In this document: piece after piece, positions 52,565-61,133 of the stretch
Layout of the letters: every line of letters begins with the position of its first letter
Numbering within the stretch: position 1 is the first letter of the stretch
Assembly: GCF_022808985.1 (NCBI RefSeq)
Contig: NZ_JAKZFT010000006.1
Location: forward strand, 62,001-126,000
Length of the DNA stretch: 64,000 bases
Origin: Geotalea sp. SG265
GTDB taxonomy: Bacteria > Desulfobacterota > Desulfuromonadia > Geobacterales > Geobacteraceae
Direction: 5' to 3'
Notes under the pieces: model-generated
What the model was told of the DNA's origin: nothing
What the model saw: the letters and a program-made list of their open reading frames with translations, nothing else
The model's database searches: none
Made by a program: the position numbers and the translations under genes

Positions 52565-53540
52565 CTAAGAGGATCTCCGCATCGGCGGGCATGCCCGGCT
52601 TCAGGTCCATCCGGGGGTTGGGCACGGTAATCTTGATGCGGTAGACCAGCTTGACCCGCTCCTTTTCGGTCTGCACGTTTTTGGGGGTAAACTCCGCCTC
52701 CGGCGAAATGAACGTCACCCTGCCCCGGTAGCTCCTGCCGGGATAGGTATCCACCTTCACCAGCACCGGCTGCCCCACCTTGACCCGTCCCAGGTCGGTT
52801 TCGCTGATGTAGGCGCGCAGCCAGGTATCGGTGATATCCCCCAGGGTGACGATCGGGCTGCCGGCTGCCACCAACTCCCCCGGCTCCGCATGCTTGGACA
52901 GCACCAGACCGTTGATGGGTGCAGTCAAGGTGGCATAGCCCAGCCTCGTTTGCGCTTGGGCCAGGGCTGCTTCCGCCTCCCTGAGCCGCCCCTTCGCCTG
53001 TTCGATCCGCTCCCGGCGAGGACCTTTGCGCACCAGAGCAAAAGCCTCCCGTGCCTCCCGGGACGCCGCCCGGGAGGTCTCGAAGGCCGCTCTGGATGCG
53101 TCCAGTTGCCGCTGGGAGATAACTTCCCTGGCAAAGAGAGCCTTGTCCCGCACATATTCCTTGTCCAGCCGGTTCGCTTCCGCCTCTGCCCTTACGACAG
53201 CCGCCTGGGCCTGGGCCACCTCCTCGCGGCGCGAACCGGCCTCAAGCTCAGCCAGCGAGGCCTGCATCACCGATCTTTCCGCTTCGAGGCGTGCCACCTC
53301 ATGGCTCAAATCCTCAGGTTCCAGCAGGGCCAGAACCTGTCCGACACGCACCGCTTCCCCCTCATCCACCAGACGTGACTTGACCCGCCCGGGCACCTTG
53401 AAACTGGCCTCCACGGAAACGACCTCAATGGTGCCGGACACAGCCAACCTGCCAGTGTCGGGCTCTCTTCGCAAGACAAGGTAGCCAATTGCGGCAACAA
53501 CTACTGCCAGTGCGGCAATCATGGCAATCTTCTTTTTCAA
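52545..53540 (-). CDS. HlyD/YbhG-like membrane fusion protein
   Basis: The 331-residue protein has an N-terminal membrane anchor (residues 3-22), a lipoyl-like half domain (VSVEASFKVPGRVKSRLVDEGEAV), a long helical hairpin (~75-205) and the second lipoyl/beta-barrel part (GYATLTAPINGLVLSKHAEPGELV; DLGRVKVGQPVLVKVDTYPG). It would bridge the ABC exporter to the outer membrane. First gene of the five-gene unit that mirrors ybhGFSR. Confidence 0.92.
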   Translation of the reverse strand: MKKKIAMIAALAVVVAAIGYLVLRREPDTGRLAVSGTIEVVSVEASFKVPGRVKSRLVDEGEAVRVGQVLALLEPEDLSHEVARLEAERSVMQASLAELEAGSRREEVAQAQAAVVRAEAEANRLDKEYVRDKALFAREVISQRQLDASRAAFETSRAASREAREAFALVRKGPRRERIEQAKGRLREAEAALAQAQTRLGYATLTAPINGLVLSKHAEPGELVAAGSPIVTLGDITDTWLRAYISETDLGRVKVGQPVLVKVDTYPGRSYRGRVTFISPEAEFTPKNVQTEKERVKLVYRIKITVPNPRMDLKPGMPADAEILLDGSHTN

Positions 53541-53607
53541 AATGTGCTCCTGAAGAATTTGTGCAATGGTTCGAATTGCTTATGTATATACCACCTATTT
53601 TTCGCCT

Positions 53608-53624
53608 TTGGAATGCTTTGTGCT
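53608..53624 (+). promoter_or_regulatory. Possible sigma-54 promoter of the ANTAR regulator
   Basis: TTTGGAATGCTTTGTGCTT keeps GG-N10-GC (53610-53611, 53622-53623), and its TTGTGCT end equals that of the nitrogen operon promoter; the -24 box (TGGAAT) is a weaker match. Confidence 0.45.
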
Positions 53625-53683
53625 TTTTCACAGAGGTAGGACAATAATTCAGCAGCCAATACCATGGCAAGGTGGTGATTTCA

Positions 53684-54250
53684 TTGAGAAGTGTTCTGAT
53701 ATGCGACGACGAGCCCGTTGTGAGGATGAGCCTAAAAAATAAGCTGAAGGAACTGGGCTTTGCCGAAATAATGGAATGCAGTGACGGGGAGGCGGCGGTT
53801 GCCTCGGCCACGAGCCGCCTGCCTGACATGATCATACTGGATGTTTCCATGCCGAAACTGGACGGCATCAGCGCAGCCAAGACAATACGCAGGAAACTGA
53901 AAGTGCCGATCCTGCTCCTGACCGCCTGCCTGGATCAACAGACGGTAACCCGGGCAAAGGAAGCAGGGGTGGCGGGTTTCCTGACCAAGCCGCTCCGCGA
54001 GCAGGATCTGTGGCCGACCATCGAACTCGCCTTCGCCCACGCCCACGAGGTGGATGAGCTTAAGGAGCAGGTGGAAGATCTTAAAGAAACCATCGAAAGC
54101 AGAAAGGTCATTGAAAAGGCAAAGGGAGTACTCATGCGCAGCCAGGGACTGACCGAGCCGGAGGCCTTTCGCAAGATGCAGAAGCTGGCCATGGACAAGC
54201 GAAAGTCGTTGCGCCAGATTGCCGATGCCATCCTCCTGACCGAGTCATGA
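53684..54250 (+). CDS. Response regulator with ANTAR RNA-binding domain
   Basis: A 188-residue protein: receiver (1-115; CDDEP, phospho-Asp in IILDVSMPKLDG, Lys in FLTKPLRE), a short coiled coil (HEVDELKEQVEDLKETI) and a C-terminal ANTAR three-helix domain (~125-185) with KAKGVLMRSQGLTEPEAFRKMQKLAM. ANTAR regulators prevent termination by binding paired hexaloop hairpins; such a leader is at 11663-11745 before the nitrogen operon. TTG 53684 is chosen because AAGGTGG lies eight bases upstream; GTG 53672 is possible. It resembles GnfR of G. sulfurreducens in architecture. Confidence 0.92.
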   Translation: MRSVLICDDEPVVRMSLKNKLKELGFAEIMECSDGEAAVASATSRLPDMIILDVSMPKLDGISAAKTIRRKLKVPILLLTACLDQQTVTRAKEAGVAGFLTKPLREQDLWPTIELAFAHAHEVDELKEQVEDLKETIESRKVIEKAKGVLMRSQGLTEPEAFRKMQKLAMDKRKSLRQIADAILLTES

Positions 54251-54275
54251 CCGGCACGGCAAGGTGTCACAACCC

Positions 54276-54304
54276 TTGACATAGCCACATGCTTTGCATA
54301 TATT
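54276..54304 (+). promoter_or_regulatory. Sigma-70 promoter of the htpX leader
   Basis: TTGACA (54276-54281), 17-base spacer, TATATT (54299-54304). Transcription would start at ~54311, precisely where the riboswitch P1 helix begins. Confidence 0.82.
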
Positions 54305-54311
54305 TATAGCA

Positions 54312-54505
54312 ATAAAGGGGAGTAGCAATCGGCCGGAAACATGGCCGACCCTCAGTTCGTCAAGACGGCCACCAGGTTGTTGAAACATCGCAATTTTTTT
54401 CAACATCCTGCTACAGGCCCGGACCAGGGGCAGCGACTATACGTCAACGCATGCAAGACCTTTATCCAAACGATTCTACACGTCTGGGTAAAGGTCTTTT
54501 CTGTT
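54312..54505 (+). promoter_or_regulatory. yybP-ykoY manganese riboswitch
   Basis: The 5' part has the family hallmark AAAGGGGAGTAGC (54314-54326) and the 3' part has CGTCAACG and GCAAGACCTTTATCC; P1 is ATAAAGG paired with CCTTTAT (to ~54466). P2 is TCGGCC/GGCCGA. The expression platform is a terminator in which AAGACCTTTATCC (54455-54467) pairs with GGGTAAAGGTCTT (54486-54498) before TTTCTGTTT; its left arm is shared with P1, so Mn2+ binding should prevent termination. Downstream htpX and terC fit the known regulon (TerC proteins Alx and YkoY). Confidence 0.87.
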
Positions 54506-54536
54506 TGGCCCGGACGAAACCAATGGAGGTATCAAC

Positions 54537-55394
54537 ATGAACCGATTGAAAACAACCCTGCTTCTGACCTGTCTGACCCTGCTGATGGTCGCCATGGGCA
54601 GCGCCATCGGCGGAAGAAGCGGCATGGTCTTCGCCTTCTTCATGGCCTGCGCCATGAACGTCTTCTCCTACTGGTTTTCCGACAAGATCGTCCTTCGCAT
54701 GTACGGAGCCCAGGAGATCACGGAGATGGACAACCCTACCTTTTACGGTATGGTCCGCCGGTTGGCCATCCAGGCACAATTACCCATGCCCAAGGTGTAC
54801 ATTATTCCGTCCCAGAGCCCAAATGCCTTCGCCACCGGGCGTAACCCCGAACATGCCGCTGTGGCTGCCACTGAAGGAATCCTGCGCATCCTCACCCCCC
54901 AGGAACTGGAAGGGGTCATGGCCCATGAGCTGTCCCACGTGAAGAACCGGGACATCCTCATCTCCACCATTGCCGCCACCATTGCCGGCGCCATCTCCAT
55001 GCTCGGGAACATGCTGCAATGGGCGGCAATCTTCGGCGGCGGACGCCACGACGACGAAGAAGGCGGAGGAGGCGTCATTGGCGGTCTGGCCATGGCCATT
55101 CTCGCACCAATTGCGGCAATGCTGATCCAGATGGCCGTTTCCCGCTCTAGGGAATATATGGCCGATGAGTCAGGGGCGAAAATCTGCGGCAATCCCCTCT
55201 CCCTGGCCAATGCCCTGCGCAAACTGCAGAGCGCGTCCCAGATGCTTCCCATGGAGGAGGCCCGGCCGGCCACGGCCCACCTCTTCATCGTCAACCCGCT
55301 GACCGGCGGAGCGCTGCTCAATCTGTTCTCCACCCATCCCCCCATGGAAGAGCGGATCGCCAAGCTGGAGGCGATGGCCTACCGCCCCAGGTAA
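54537..55394 (+). CDS. htpX: Membrane zinc metalloprotease HtpX
   Basis: A 285-residue M48 protease with two N-terminal helices (~7-50), the zinc site HELSH in [14 protein letters not shown] (~131-144), two further helices and the third ligand Glu in [12 protein letters not shown]. HtpX degrades damaged or misfolded membrane proteins. TGGAGG is nine bases before the ATG. Control by the manganese riboswitch is inferred from position. Confidence 0.96.
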   Translation: MNRLKTTLLLTCLTLLMVAMGSAIGGRSGMVFAFFMACAMNVFSYWFSDKIVLRMYGAQEITEMDNPTFYGMVRRLAIQAQLPMPKVYIIPSQSPNAFATGRNPEHAAVAATEGILRILTPQELEGVMAHELSHVKNRDILISTIAATIAGAISMLGNMLQWAAIFGGGRHDDEEGGGGVIGGLAMAILAPIAAMLIQMAVSRSREYMADESGAKICGNPLSLANALRKLQSASQMLPMEEARPATAHLFIVNPLTGGALLNLFSTHPPMEERIAKLEAMAYRPR

Positions 55395-55400
55395 CCCCAA

Positions 55401-55440
55401 TCGGGGAGAGCCGAAATTGAAGGCTCTCCCCGATCTTCTT
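55401..55440 (+). terminator. Hairpin between htpX and terC
   Basis: TCGGGGAGAGCC pairs with GGCTCTCCCCGA around nine bases, then TCTTCTTCTC. The T-run is imperfect, so it may allow partial read-through to terC. Confidence 0.7.
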
Positions 55441-55477
55441 CTCAAAACTATCATTTCTGCAAAAGTCAGGAGTTCTT

Positions 55478-56407
55478 GTGTCCAATCAGACCATTATGTG
55501 GGTGGCCTTTGCCGCTGTAATGACCGTGATGTTCGTTCTCGACCTGGGGGTTTTCAGCCGCAAATCCCATGAGGTCAAATTTCGGGAAGCGCTTACCTGG
55601 ACCCTGGTCTGGGTTTCGCTGGCTATACTGTTCAATGCCGGCATCTACTACTTCATGGGACCGGCCAAGGCGCTTGAGTTCCTGACGGGCTACGTGATCG
55701 AAGAATCCTTGTCGGTGGACAATCTCTTCGTCTTCATCATGATATTCTCCTATTTCCATGTGGCAAAACATCATCAACCCAAAATTCTTAAATGGGGCAT
55801 CCTGGGTGCCCTTGTCATGCGCGCCCTCTTTATCCTTCTGGGGATCGAACTGATCGAGCGGTTCCACTGGATGATCTATGTCTTCGGTATCCTCCTGGTC
55901 ATCACCGGCATAAAAATGGCCTTCGGCGGCGAGGAGCACATCGAGCCGGAGAAAAACCTGCTGGTGCGCCTGGCAAGAAAATTCGTCCCCATTACCAAGC
56001 GGGTCCCCGGCGACCGATTCTTCATTCGTAAATGCGGCAAACTGGCAGCGACCCCCCTGTTCCTCACCCTGCTGGTGGTTGAATCCAGCGACGTCATCTT
56101 TGCCGTCGATTCCATCCCCGCGGTACTGGCGGTCACCCACGACCCGTTCATCGTCTATACGTCCAACGTCTTCGCCATCATGGGGCTCAGGTCCCTCTAC
56201 TATCTCCTTGCCCACGTCATGGGCATGTTCGTCTACCTGAAGCTCGGCGTCTCCTTCATCCTCTGCTTCGTCGGGGCGAAAATGCTCCTTACAGACGTCA
56301 TCGAAACGCCCATCTACTTTTCACTGGGGGTCATCGTCGGCTCCCTGACCATTGCCATTCTCATCTCGGTAATGGTCGGCAACAAAAGGAAAAGCAGGCA
56401 CGCCTGA
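55478..56407 (+). CDS. TerC/Alx family membrane protein
   Basis: A 309-residue protein of about nine helices with the TerC signatures EESLSVDNLFVFIMIF (acidic residues in a helix) and VVESSDVIFAVDSIPAVLAVT. Alx and TerC are Mn2+ exporters or insert metals into exported proteins; members are classical targets of the yybP-ykoY riboswitch, which stands upstream of htpX here. The GTG start at 55478 has AGGAG five bases upstream. Confidence 0.95.
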   Translation: MSNQTIMWVAFAAVMTVMFVLDLGVFSRKSHEVKFREALTWTLVWVSLAILFNAGIYYFMGPAKALEFLTGYVIEESLSVDNLFVFIMIFSYFHVAKHHQPKILKWGILGALVMRALFILLGIELIERFHWMIYVFGILLVITGIKMAFGGEEHIEPEKNLLVRLARKFVPITKRVPGDRFFIRKCGKLAATPLFLTLLVVESSDVIFAVDSIPAVLAVTHDPFIVYTSNVFAIMGLRSLYYLLAHVMGMFVYLKLGVSFILCFVGAKMLLTDVIETPIYFSLGVIVGSLTIAILISVMVGNKRKSRHA

Positions 56408-56436
56408 AAAAGAAAGGGGCGCCACCCAGCGCCCCT

Positions 56437-56465
56437 TCCTCACTCCTCACTCCTCACTCCTCACT
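56437..56465. repeat. Heptamer array (CCTCACT)n at a stop codon
   Basis: Four units of CCTCACT; the stop TGA of the CNNM-type gene (minus strand, 56454-56456) and its last Glu-Glu codons lie within the array. A GGGGCGC/GCGCCCC hairpin (56416-56435) next to it probably ends terC. Confidence 0.88.
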
Positions 56466-57773
56466 CTTGGTCCTTACGATCCTCACCTTGACGATGGAGG
56501 TCTTTTTCACCTCTTCGCAAACCAGGGTATATTCGTTCCACACCACCCGCTCCCCTTTTTCGGGGAACCGCCCCAGCTGATCGAGAATCAACCCGGCCAG
56601 GGTATCGTAGGGAATATCCTCCGGCAGTTTGATGTCGAGAAGATCCTCCACGTCGTTGATGGATATGAGCGCATCCACCAGGAGACTGCCGTCGGGCATG
56701 GTCTGCACCCGTCGAGGCTCGCCTATATCGTGTTCATCCTCGATCTCCCCCACCAGTTCCTCCAGCAGGTCTTCCGTGGTCACCAAACCGCTCAACCCGC
56801 CGTATTCGTCAACCACCATGGCCATATGGCTTCTCTTACGCTGCATCTCCTTGAGCAGATCATTGACCATCTTTCCTTCGGGGACAAAAAACGGCGGGCG
56901 GATGATCGCTTTGATATCGAAATCAGGTTCGGAGACGATTCTGCCCAGAAAATCCTTGGTGTGAATGACGCCTGAGATGTTTTCCATGTTGCCGTGAAAG
57001 ACCGGATAGCGGGAATATTCATTCTCCAGGACAAACTCCAGCAGTTCCCGGCGGGAAAGGTCCAGATCCAGAGCAGCCATCCTGGTGCGCGGCACCATTA
57101 CCTCTCGGACGCTGGTATGGGTAAAGTCGAAGATATTGCGAATATATTCCGTTTCGGCGGCGCTGAACACACCGGTTTCATGCCCTTCGGCGACGATATG
57201 CTGCACTTCTTCCCGGGTGATGAAGGCACGCCCTTCCCCCCGGATGCGCATCAGCTTGAATACGGCCTTGCTGGAGATGGTCAGAAAGGATACAGCGACG
57301 TTGCTAACCCGTGCCAGGTAGTTGAGTGGCTTTGCGATGTGGAGGGCCATGGTATCGGCATATTGCAGGCCGATGGTTTTGGGCACCAGCTCGCCGATGA
57401 TCAGGCTCAGATAGGAAACGACGACGACAACGATGGATACGGCAAGAGGCTCCGCCGCATTCCGTACAAACTCGTAAGGCGCCTGCTGCAATAATGGCTT
57501 CAGGTGCTCGGCGGCGACTATCCCCCCCACTGCCGAAGCAGTCGAGCCGACCACCGTGACACCGATCTGAACGATGGCCAGCAGGCGGTGAGGGTCCTTC
57601 TGCAGATCCTCGATTATTTTTGCCCTTGCATCGCCGGCAGCGACGAGATGGGCAACTCGACTTTTTCTTATGGAGATGATTGCGAATTCAGAACAGGAAA
57701 AAAAGCCGTTTATCACAATTAAAACTGCAATTACAATCAATTCCAGTGAAACCGCGTCCAAAAATTCCTCCAT
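56454..57773 (-). CDS. CNNM/CorC-HlyC family membrane protein with CBS pair
   Basis: A 439-residue protein: DUF21 membrane domain with four helices (~5-190; [48 protein letters not shown]), a CBS pair (~215-345; [40 protein letters not shown]) and a C-terminal CorC_HlyC domain ([19 protein letters not shown]). Members export Mg2+ or other divalent cations. The stop lies in a heptamer array. Confidence 0.94.
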   Translation of the reverse strand: MEEFLDAVSLELIVIAVLIVINGFFSCSEFAIISIRKSRVAHLVAAGDARAKIIEDLQKDPHRLLAIVQIGVTVVGSTASAVGGIVAAEHLKPLLQQAPYEFVRNAAEPLAVSIVVVVVSYLSLIIGELVPKTIGLQYADTMALHIAKPLNYLARVSNVAVSFLTISSKAVFKLMRIRGEGRAFITREEVQHIVAEGHETGVFSAAETEYIRNIFDFTHTSVREVMVPRTRMAALDLDLSRRELLEFVLENEYSRYPVFHGNMENISGVIHTKDFLGRIVSEPDFDIKAIIRPPFFVPEGKMVNDLLKEMQRKRSHMAMVVDEYGGLSGLVTTEDLLEELVGEIEDEHDIGEPRRVQTMPDGSLLVDALISINDVEDLLDIKLPEDIPYDTLAGLILDQLGRFPEKGERVVWNEYTLVCEEVKKTSIVKVRIVRTKSEE

Positions 57774-57977
57774 TTATAAAATGATTTCTCATTTTCCCTG
57801 CAACGAACCGGTTTGTCAACCACCATGTTCGGCAAACATCCCATATAGCGCGGCATTGATAAATACGCATATAAAAAAAGGAGGCATCCGCCCCCTGTCC
57901 CCTCTTTTCCCCAGATTAAGCCGCCTAACATGATATTCTTCACCTGGATCGTCTTCGCCAATGCCCCAAACTTTATG

Positions 57978-58006
57978 TTGACTCCCACGATCCGATGCTT
58001 TATCTA
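57978..58006 (+). promoter_or_regulatory. Sigma-70 promoter of tRNA-Sec
   Basis: TTGACT (57978-57983), 17-base spacer, TATCTA (58001-58006), ending 14 bases before the tRNA. Another -10-like TATACA overlaps at 58005. Confidence 0.6.
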
Positions 58007-58020
58007 TACAGAAACAAAGG

Positions 58021-58118
58021 GGAAGCACGACCGTCGCTGGTGGGCGGCCCGGTCTTCAAAACCGGTGAGGGGGATGAGAAATCTCCCTGGTGAGTTCGAT
58101 TCTCATGTGCTTCCGCCA
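58021..58118 (+). tRNA. selC: Selenocysteine tRNA (anticodon TCA)
   Basis: The acceptor GGAAGCAC pairs with GTGCTTCC (58107-58114) as the 8-bp stem typical of bacterial tRNA-Sec, followed by G and encoded CCA. The anticodon loop CTTCAAA (58054-58060) carries TCA at 58056-58058 on a CCGGT/ACCGG stem. The long variable arm (GAGGGGGATGAGAAATCTCCCT region) and T-loop TTCGATT complete the fold. It reads UGA as selenocysteine and lies ~1.7 kb from the in-frame TGA of hgcA, facing the hgc operon. Confidence 0.97.
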
Positions 58119-58135
58119 TTAGCTCTGCGGTACGC

Positions 58136-58435
58136 CTACTTGCCCCCATTACAGGCTGGAGCGGATTTCTTCACATTCTGCTCCGCCTGCCGGAGCTGCG
58201 CATTGATCCTTCCTGCTGAAACAGCCATGGCAACAGCCTGAGCCGCTCCGATCTCTTCATCGGTCACACCTTCCTTCTGCTGTTGCTTCAGGTAATACTC
58301 CATGCACGGGACGCAACCAATCGCCATCGCCGCTGCAATGTGAAGCAGATAGGAGGTCTTCGGATCCAGGATGGTGTTCTCCCGAGCTGTATCATAGAAA
58401 TTTACATAGGCCTTCTGCTGTTTTTCCGGAAGCAT
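58136..58435 (-). CDS. AhpD/carboxymuconolactone decarboxylase-like protein
   Basis: A 99-residue single-domain protein with the redox motif CVPCMEYYLKQ (CxxC at ~41-44) and the family helix GVTDEEIGAAQAVAM. AhpD-like proteins act as thiol peroxidase partners. AAGGAG precedes the ATG. It follows hgcB by 38 bases on the same strand and may be the last gene of the arsR-acr3-hgcAB unit; a thiol-redox role with metals or selenium is speculative. Confidence 0.85.
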   Translation of the reverse strand: MLPEKQQKAYVNFYDTARENTILDPKTSYLLHIAAAMAIGCVPCMEYYLKQQQKEGVTDEEIGAAQAVAMAVSAGRINAQLRQAEQNVKKSAPACNGGK

Positions 58436-58473
58436 CTGATCTCTCCTTTCGCTCTATTTTCATTCCACTACCA

Positions 58474-58764
58474 TCATCCGCAGCATTCTCCGCCCCATCC
58501 GCGGATGTTTCGCTCCCGGAGCCATTCATGGATCAAGCCCGATGCACACCCGACACCGGCATCGACTTCTGTGGCCCCGGCAGGGCAATTCCTGGCACAC
58601 GCGCCACATTCCATGCAGGCATCCAGATTCGCAACGGCTGAAATCCCGTCGGTCAAAGAAAAGACCTGATGTGGGCACACCTCAACGCATCTCCCACATC
58701 CTGAGCATAGCTCCCGTTCCAGTTTCAGCGTGGTTACCTTTCGCAGGTACGCAAAATTTTTCAT
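58474..58764 (-). CDS. hgcB: Mercury methylation ferredoxin HgcB
   Basis: A 96-residue 2[4Fe-4S] ferredoxin: CSGCGRCVEVCP (cluster 1) and CMECGACARNCP (cluster 2) followed by the HgcB-specific tail with VDAGVGCASGLIHEWL and a C-terminal vicinal Cys pair (GGECCG). These tail cysteines distinguish HgcB from ordinary ferredoxins. It reduces the corrinoid of HgcA and may relay Hg(II). AAGGAGG precedes ATG 58764; hgcA ends 13 bases upstream. Confidence 0.95.
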   Translation of the reverse strand: MKNFAYLRKVTTLKLERELCSGCGRCVEVCPHQVFSLTDGISAVANLDACMECGACARNCPAGATEVDAGVGCASGLIHEWLRERNIRGWGGECCG

Positions 58765-58777
58765 GAATATTCCTCCT

Positions 58778-59929
58778 TCAGACGAACAGGTTGACGACTA
58801 GGAGCAGAAGACTGACGCCGACTGCAGAGCCCATTACCGGCAAAGCGAGCCCCATCTCTTTCTTCACCCCTGAGCGGGAGGTAAAGGTGGTACAGCCGGT
58901 GAAATTCAGCGTGTAGAATGCGCTTATGGCAGGCAGCCCCAGCATGATGGCACCTGTGACGAGAGGTGCGCCCTTCGCTACGACAGCGGCAAAAGGGATG
59001 GCCCACATGGCGCCGGTGATCGCTCCTTTGATGGAGAAGCTCCGAGCGGGCAACCAGGGAAGAAGGAGCGGGGCAATTGCCAGCCCAGCCAGCACCGCTC
59101 CGAAGTAGGCAACCATTGCCACTAGCCCAGCTTGCAGTCCTCCACCGGCAAAACCAAACAAAACACCAAGGACAGCCATGATCATGGCTGTCGGTTTTGC
59201 CGCCATAACCAGCTCAACGGGGACAAGAACCAGGCGTTCATAGGTGGTAAAGGTCAACTCCCGCATTGCCCCTGTCGTGATCATTCCGTTGTCGAGAAAC
59301 TCCGGTAGGTCGGTGGCCCTGATCGTGCCGTACTGGACGGAGAAGCCGGTACGTTTCGCCACTTCGTGGGCGGCAACGCCTGGGGCGCCAAGGATCGGCA
59401 GGATCAGGCGCCTATGGGATACAACTTTTGCCAGCCCGGATACCTGTACACGCCGGACCAGCTCATCGGTACCGAAGGTCCCTTTCCCCGCCGCACACCA
59501 GACATTGATACCGAAGGTTTCGAGTACGAGGAGCCAGACGTTCCGTGCCGCAAGGTTCTGTCGGACGAGGTCATAGCTCATCTTATAATTGGCTGTAACC
59601 ACTACCGGGTCGCCGGCGGTCGGAGAACCTATGGCGTACAATCCGGGGGGCACCTTGTAGTTCATCCGCCCGATGCCCCAGCGTGCTTTGCAGGCACCGA
59701 GGTGGTCCTGCAGCAAGAACTCGGTCGAGATCCGGGCAATTCGCCCCACAGCCGTGGTTATCCAGCCCTGGAAACCGGGTACGTTCTCATCGATGTCTCC
59801 GCCGCCGGCGGAGGTCGGAGGGCCTCAGCAGGGGGGCTTGTCAGGATCGTCCACGGTGGATGAACTGCAGCCACTTTGTGGCGCCTTCAGTTGGGCCGGT
59901 TCCAGCTTCCTGATCGACTGGATTTTCAT
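58778..59929 (-). CDS. hgcA: Mercury methylation corrinoid protein HgcA with predicted selenocysteine 35
   Basis: Read from ATG 59929 the gene encodes 383 residues with one in-frame TGA at codon 35 (59825-59827). AAGGAGAGG lies before this ATG, one base after the acr3 stop. The N-terminus reads ...DDPDKPPC-U-GPPTSAGG, so Sec would replace the second Cys of a CCGP-type motif. Beyond it comes the corrinoid domain with the diagnostic cap helix NVWCAAGKGTFGT (Cys ~145) and five C-terminal helices. A GTG at 59749 after the TGA gives a 323-residue product but has no ribosome site. A hairpin at SECIS distance follows the TGA and tRNA-Sec is 1.7 kb away. HgcA transfers methyl to Hg(II). Confidence 0.88.
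59797..59827 (-). promoter_or_regulatory. Predicted UGA-Sec codon and bacterial SECIS hairpin in hgcA
   Basis: On the minus strand TGA (59825-59827) is followed by 11 bases and then CTCCGCC-GGC-GGCGGAG (59813-59797), a perfect 7-bp stem with a 3-base loop starting with GG. The loop begins 18 bases after the TGA, within the accepted 16-37-base range for SelB-dependent elements, and has G in its first two positions. Confidence 0.75.
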
Positions 59930-59930
59930 G

Positions 59931-61004
59931 TCAGCCTCTCCTTATTGCGCACGGTTGTGCCGGTGCCTGAAACATCCGTCTCTGGAACCAGAATGCCACA
60001 TTGACCAGAGCAATCATGACCGGTACCTCGACAAGAGGGCCGATGACGGCAGCGAACGCGGCACCCGAGTTGAGGCCGTAAACGGCGACGGCGACGGCAA
60101 TAGCCAGCTCGAAATTGTTACTTGCCGCAGTAAACGCAAGAGTCGTCGTTTTGCCATAATCGGCACCGAGCTTCTTTCCCATGAAGAAGGAAATCAGGAA
60201 CATGACCACGAAGTAAATGAGAAGCGGAATCGCAATGCGGAGCACATCGAGGGGGATGGTAACGATCAGCTTTCCTTTCAGGCTGAACATGACGACGATG
60301 GTGAAAAGCAAGGCGATAAGAGTGAGAGGAGCGATTTTCGGCACGAACTGCTGATGATATCTTTCTTTACCGACGGCCTTTACGCCGATCAAACGGGTAA
60401 GAGCGCCGGCAATACAGGGGATGCCGAGATAAATGAAGACGCTTTCAGCAATCTGCCTGATGCTGACGTCGACGGTGCTGCCGGAAAGGCCGACCATGGG
60501 GGGAAGAATGGCGATGAATATCCAGGCATAGATGCTGTAGAAAAGGACCTGGAAGACGCTGTTGAAGGCCACGAGCCCTGCGGCGTATTCGGTGTTGCCT
60601 TTTGCAAGCTCGTTCCAGACGATGACCATGGCGATGCACCGGGCAAGGCCGATCATGATCAGACCTACCATGTACTCCGGCTTGTCAGGGAGAAACACCA
60701 CCGCCAGCACGAACATCAACACGGGGCCGATCAGCCAGTTCTGGACAAGGGACAGACCGAGGACCTTCTTGTTGTGGAACACCTCCGGCATCTCCTCGTA
60801 CTTTACTTTGGCGAATGGAGGATACATCATCAGGATCAGACCGACGGCAATGGGGATATTGGTCGTTCCCGCCTGAAATCGGTTGATGAAGGTCTCGGCA
60901 CCAGGGAGGAAATACCCGATTCCTACCCCAAGCGCCATCGCGCCGAAGATCCAGAGGGTCAGCCACCGGTCGATGAAAGAAAGATTCTTTGTCACTCCGC
61001 TCAT
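59931..61004 (-). CDS. acr3: Arsenite efflux permease Acr3
   Basis: A 357-residue member of the ACR3 (bile acid/arsenite) family with ten predicted helices. The conserved Cys for As(III) lies in [18 protein letters not shown] (~residue 130), and [19 protein letters not shown] is the family motif with Glu in a discontinuous helix. It exports arsenite using the membrane potential. ATG 61004 has GGAGG upstream. Its stop is one base from the hgcA ATG, so they are cotranslated. Confidence 0.95.
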   Translation of the reverse strand: MSGVTKNLSFIDRWLTLWIFGAMALGVGIGYFLPGAETFINRFQAGTTNIPIAVGLILMMYPPFAKVKYEEMPEVFHNKKVLGLSLVQNWLIGPVLMFVLAVVFLPDKPEYMVGLIMIGLARCIAMVIVWNELAKGNTEYAAGLVAFNSVFQVLFYSIYAWIFIAILPPMVGLSGSTVDVSIRQIAESVFIYLGIPCIAGALTRLIGVKAVGKERYHQQFVPKIAPLTLIALLFTIVVMFSLKGKLIVTIPLDVLRIAIPLLIYFVVMFLISFFMGKKLGADYGKTTTLAFTAASNNFELAIAVAVAVYGLNSGAAFAAVIGPLVEVPVMIALVNVAFWFQRRMFQAPAQPCAIRRG

Positions 61005-61094
61005 TTTATTTCCTCCAGAAAATACACCAACAACAGACGTTAGACGCGCACGAATTGTAGCGCAGGGGGAGAAGGAGTTTTGACAGCTTTTCCT

Positions 61095-61116
61095 TAAATC
61101 CGGATTTACGGATTTA
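61095..61116. promoter_or_regulatory. Inverted repeat before acr3, possible ArsR operator
   Basis: TAAATCCG (61095-61102) and CGGATTTA (61109-61116) form a perfect inverted repeat. It lies in the 129-base gap between arsR and acr3 and is similar to the repeat before arsR (ATCC...GGAT core). Confidence 0.6.
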
Positions 61117-61133
61117 AACATCCAAAAAAAAGA

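Noticed and set aside
54341-54844. A plus-strand open frame starting in the htpX leader
   Set aside because: It runs through the riboswitch and terminator and then out of frame with htpX; no ribosome site.
59749-59929. Reading hgcA as a nonsense-mutated pseudogene or as a short gene starting at GTG 59749
   Set aside because: The upstream frame has the good ribosome site and coupling to acr3, the TGA is in a Cys-Gly-Pro context with a SECIS-like hairpin, the corrinoid motif and hgcB are intact, and tRNA-Sec is close by. GTG 59749 has no ribosome site.
59673-61043. A 456-codon plus-strand open frame across acr3 and hgcA
   Set aside because: Antisense to two conserved genes; composition is His/Asp/Glu-rich as expected for a shadow of membrane-protein codons.
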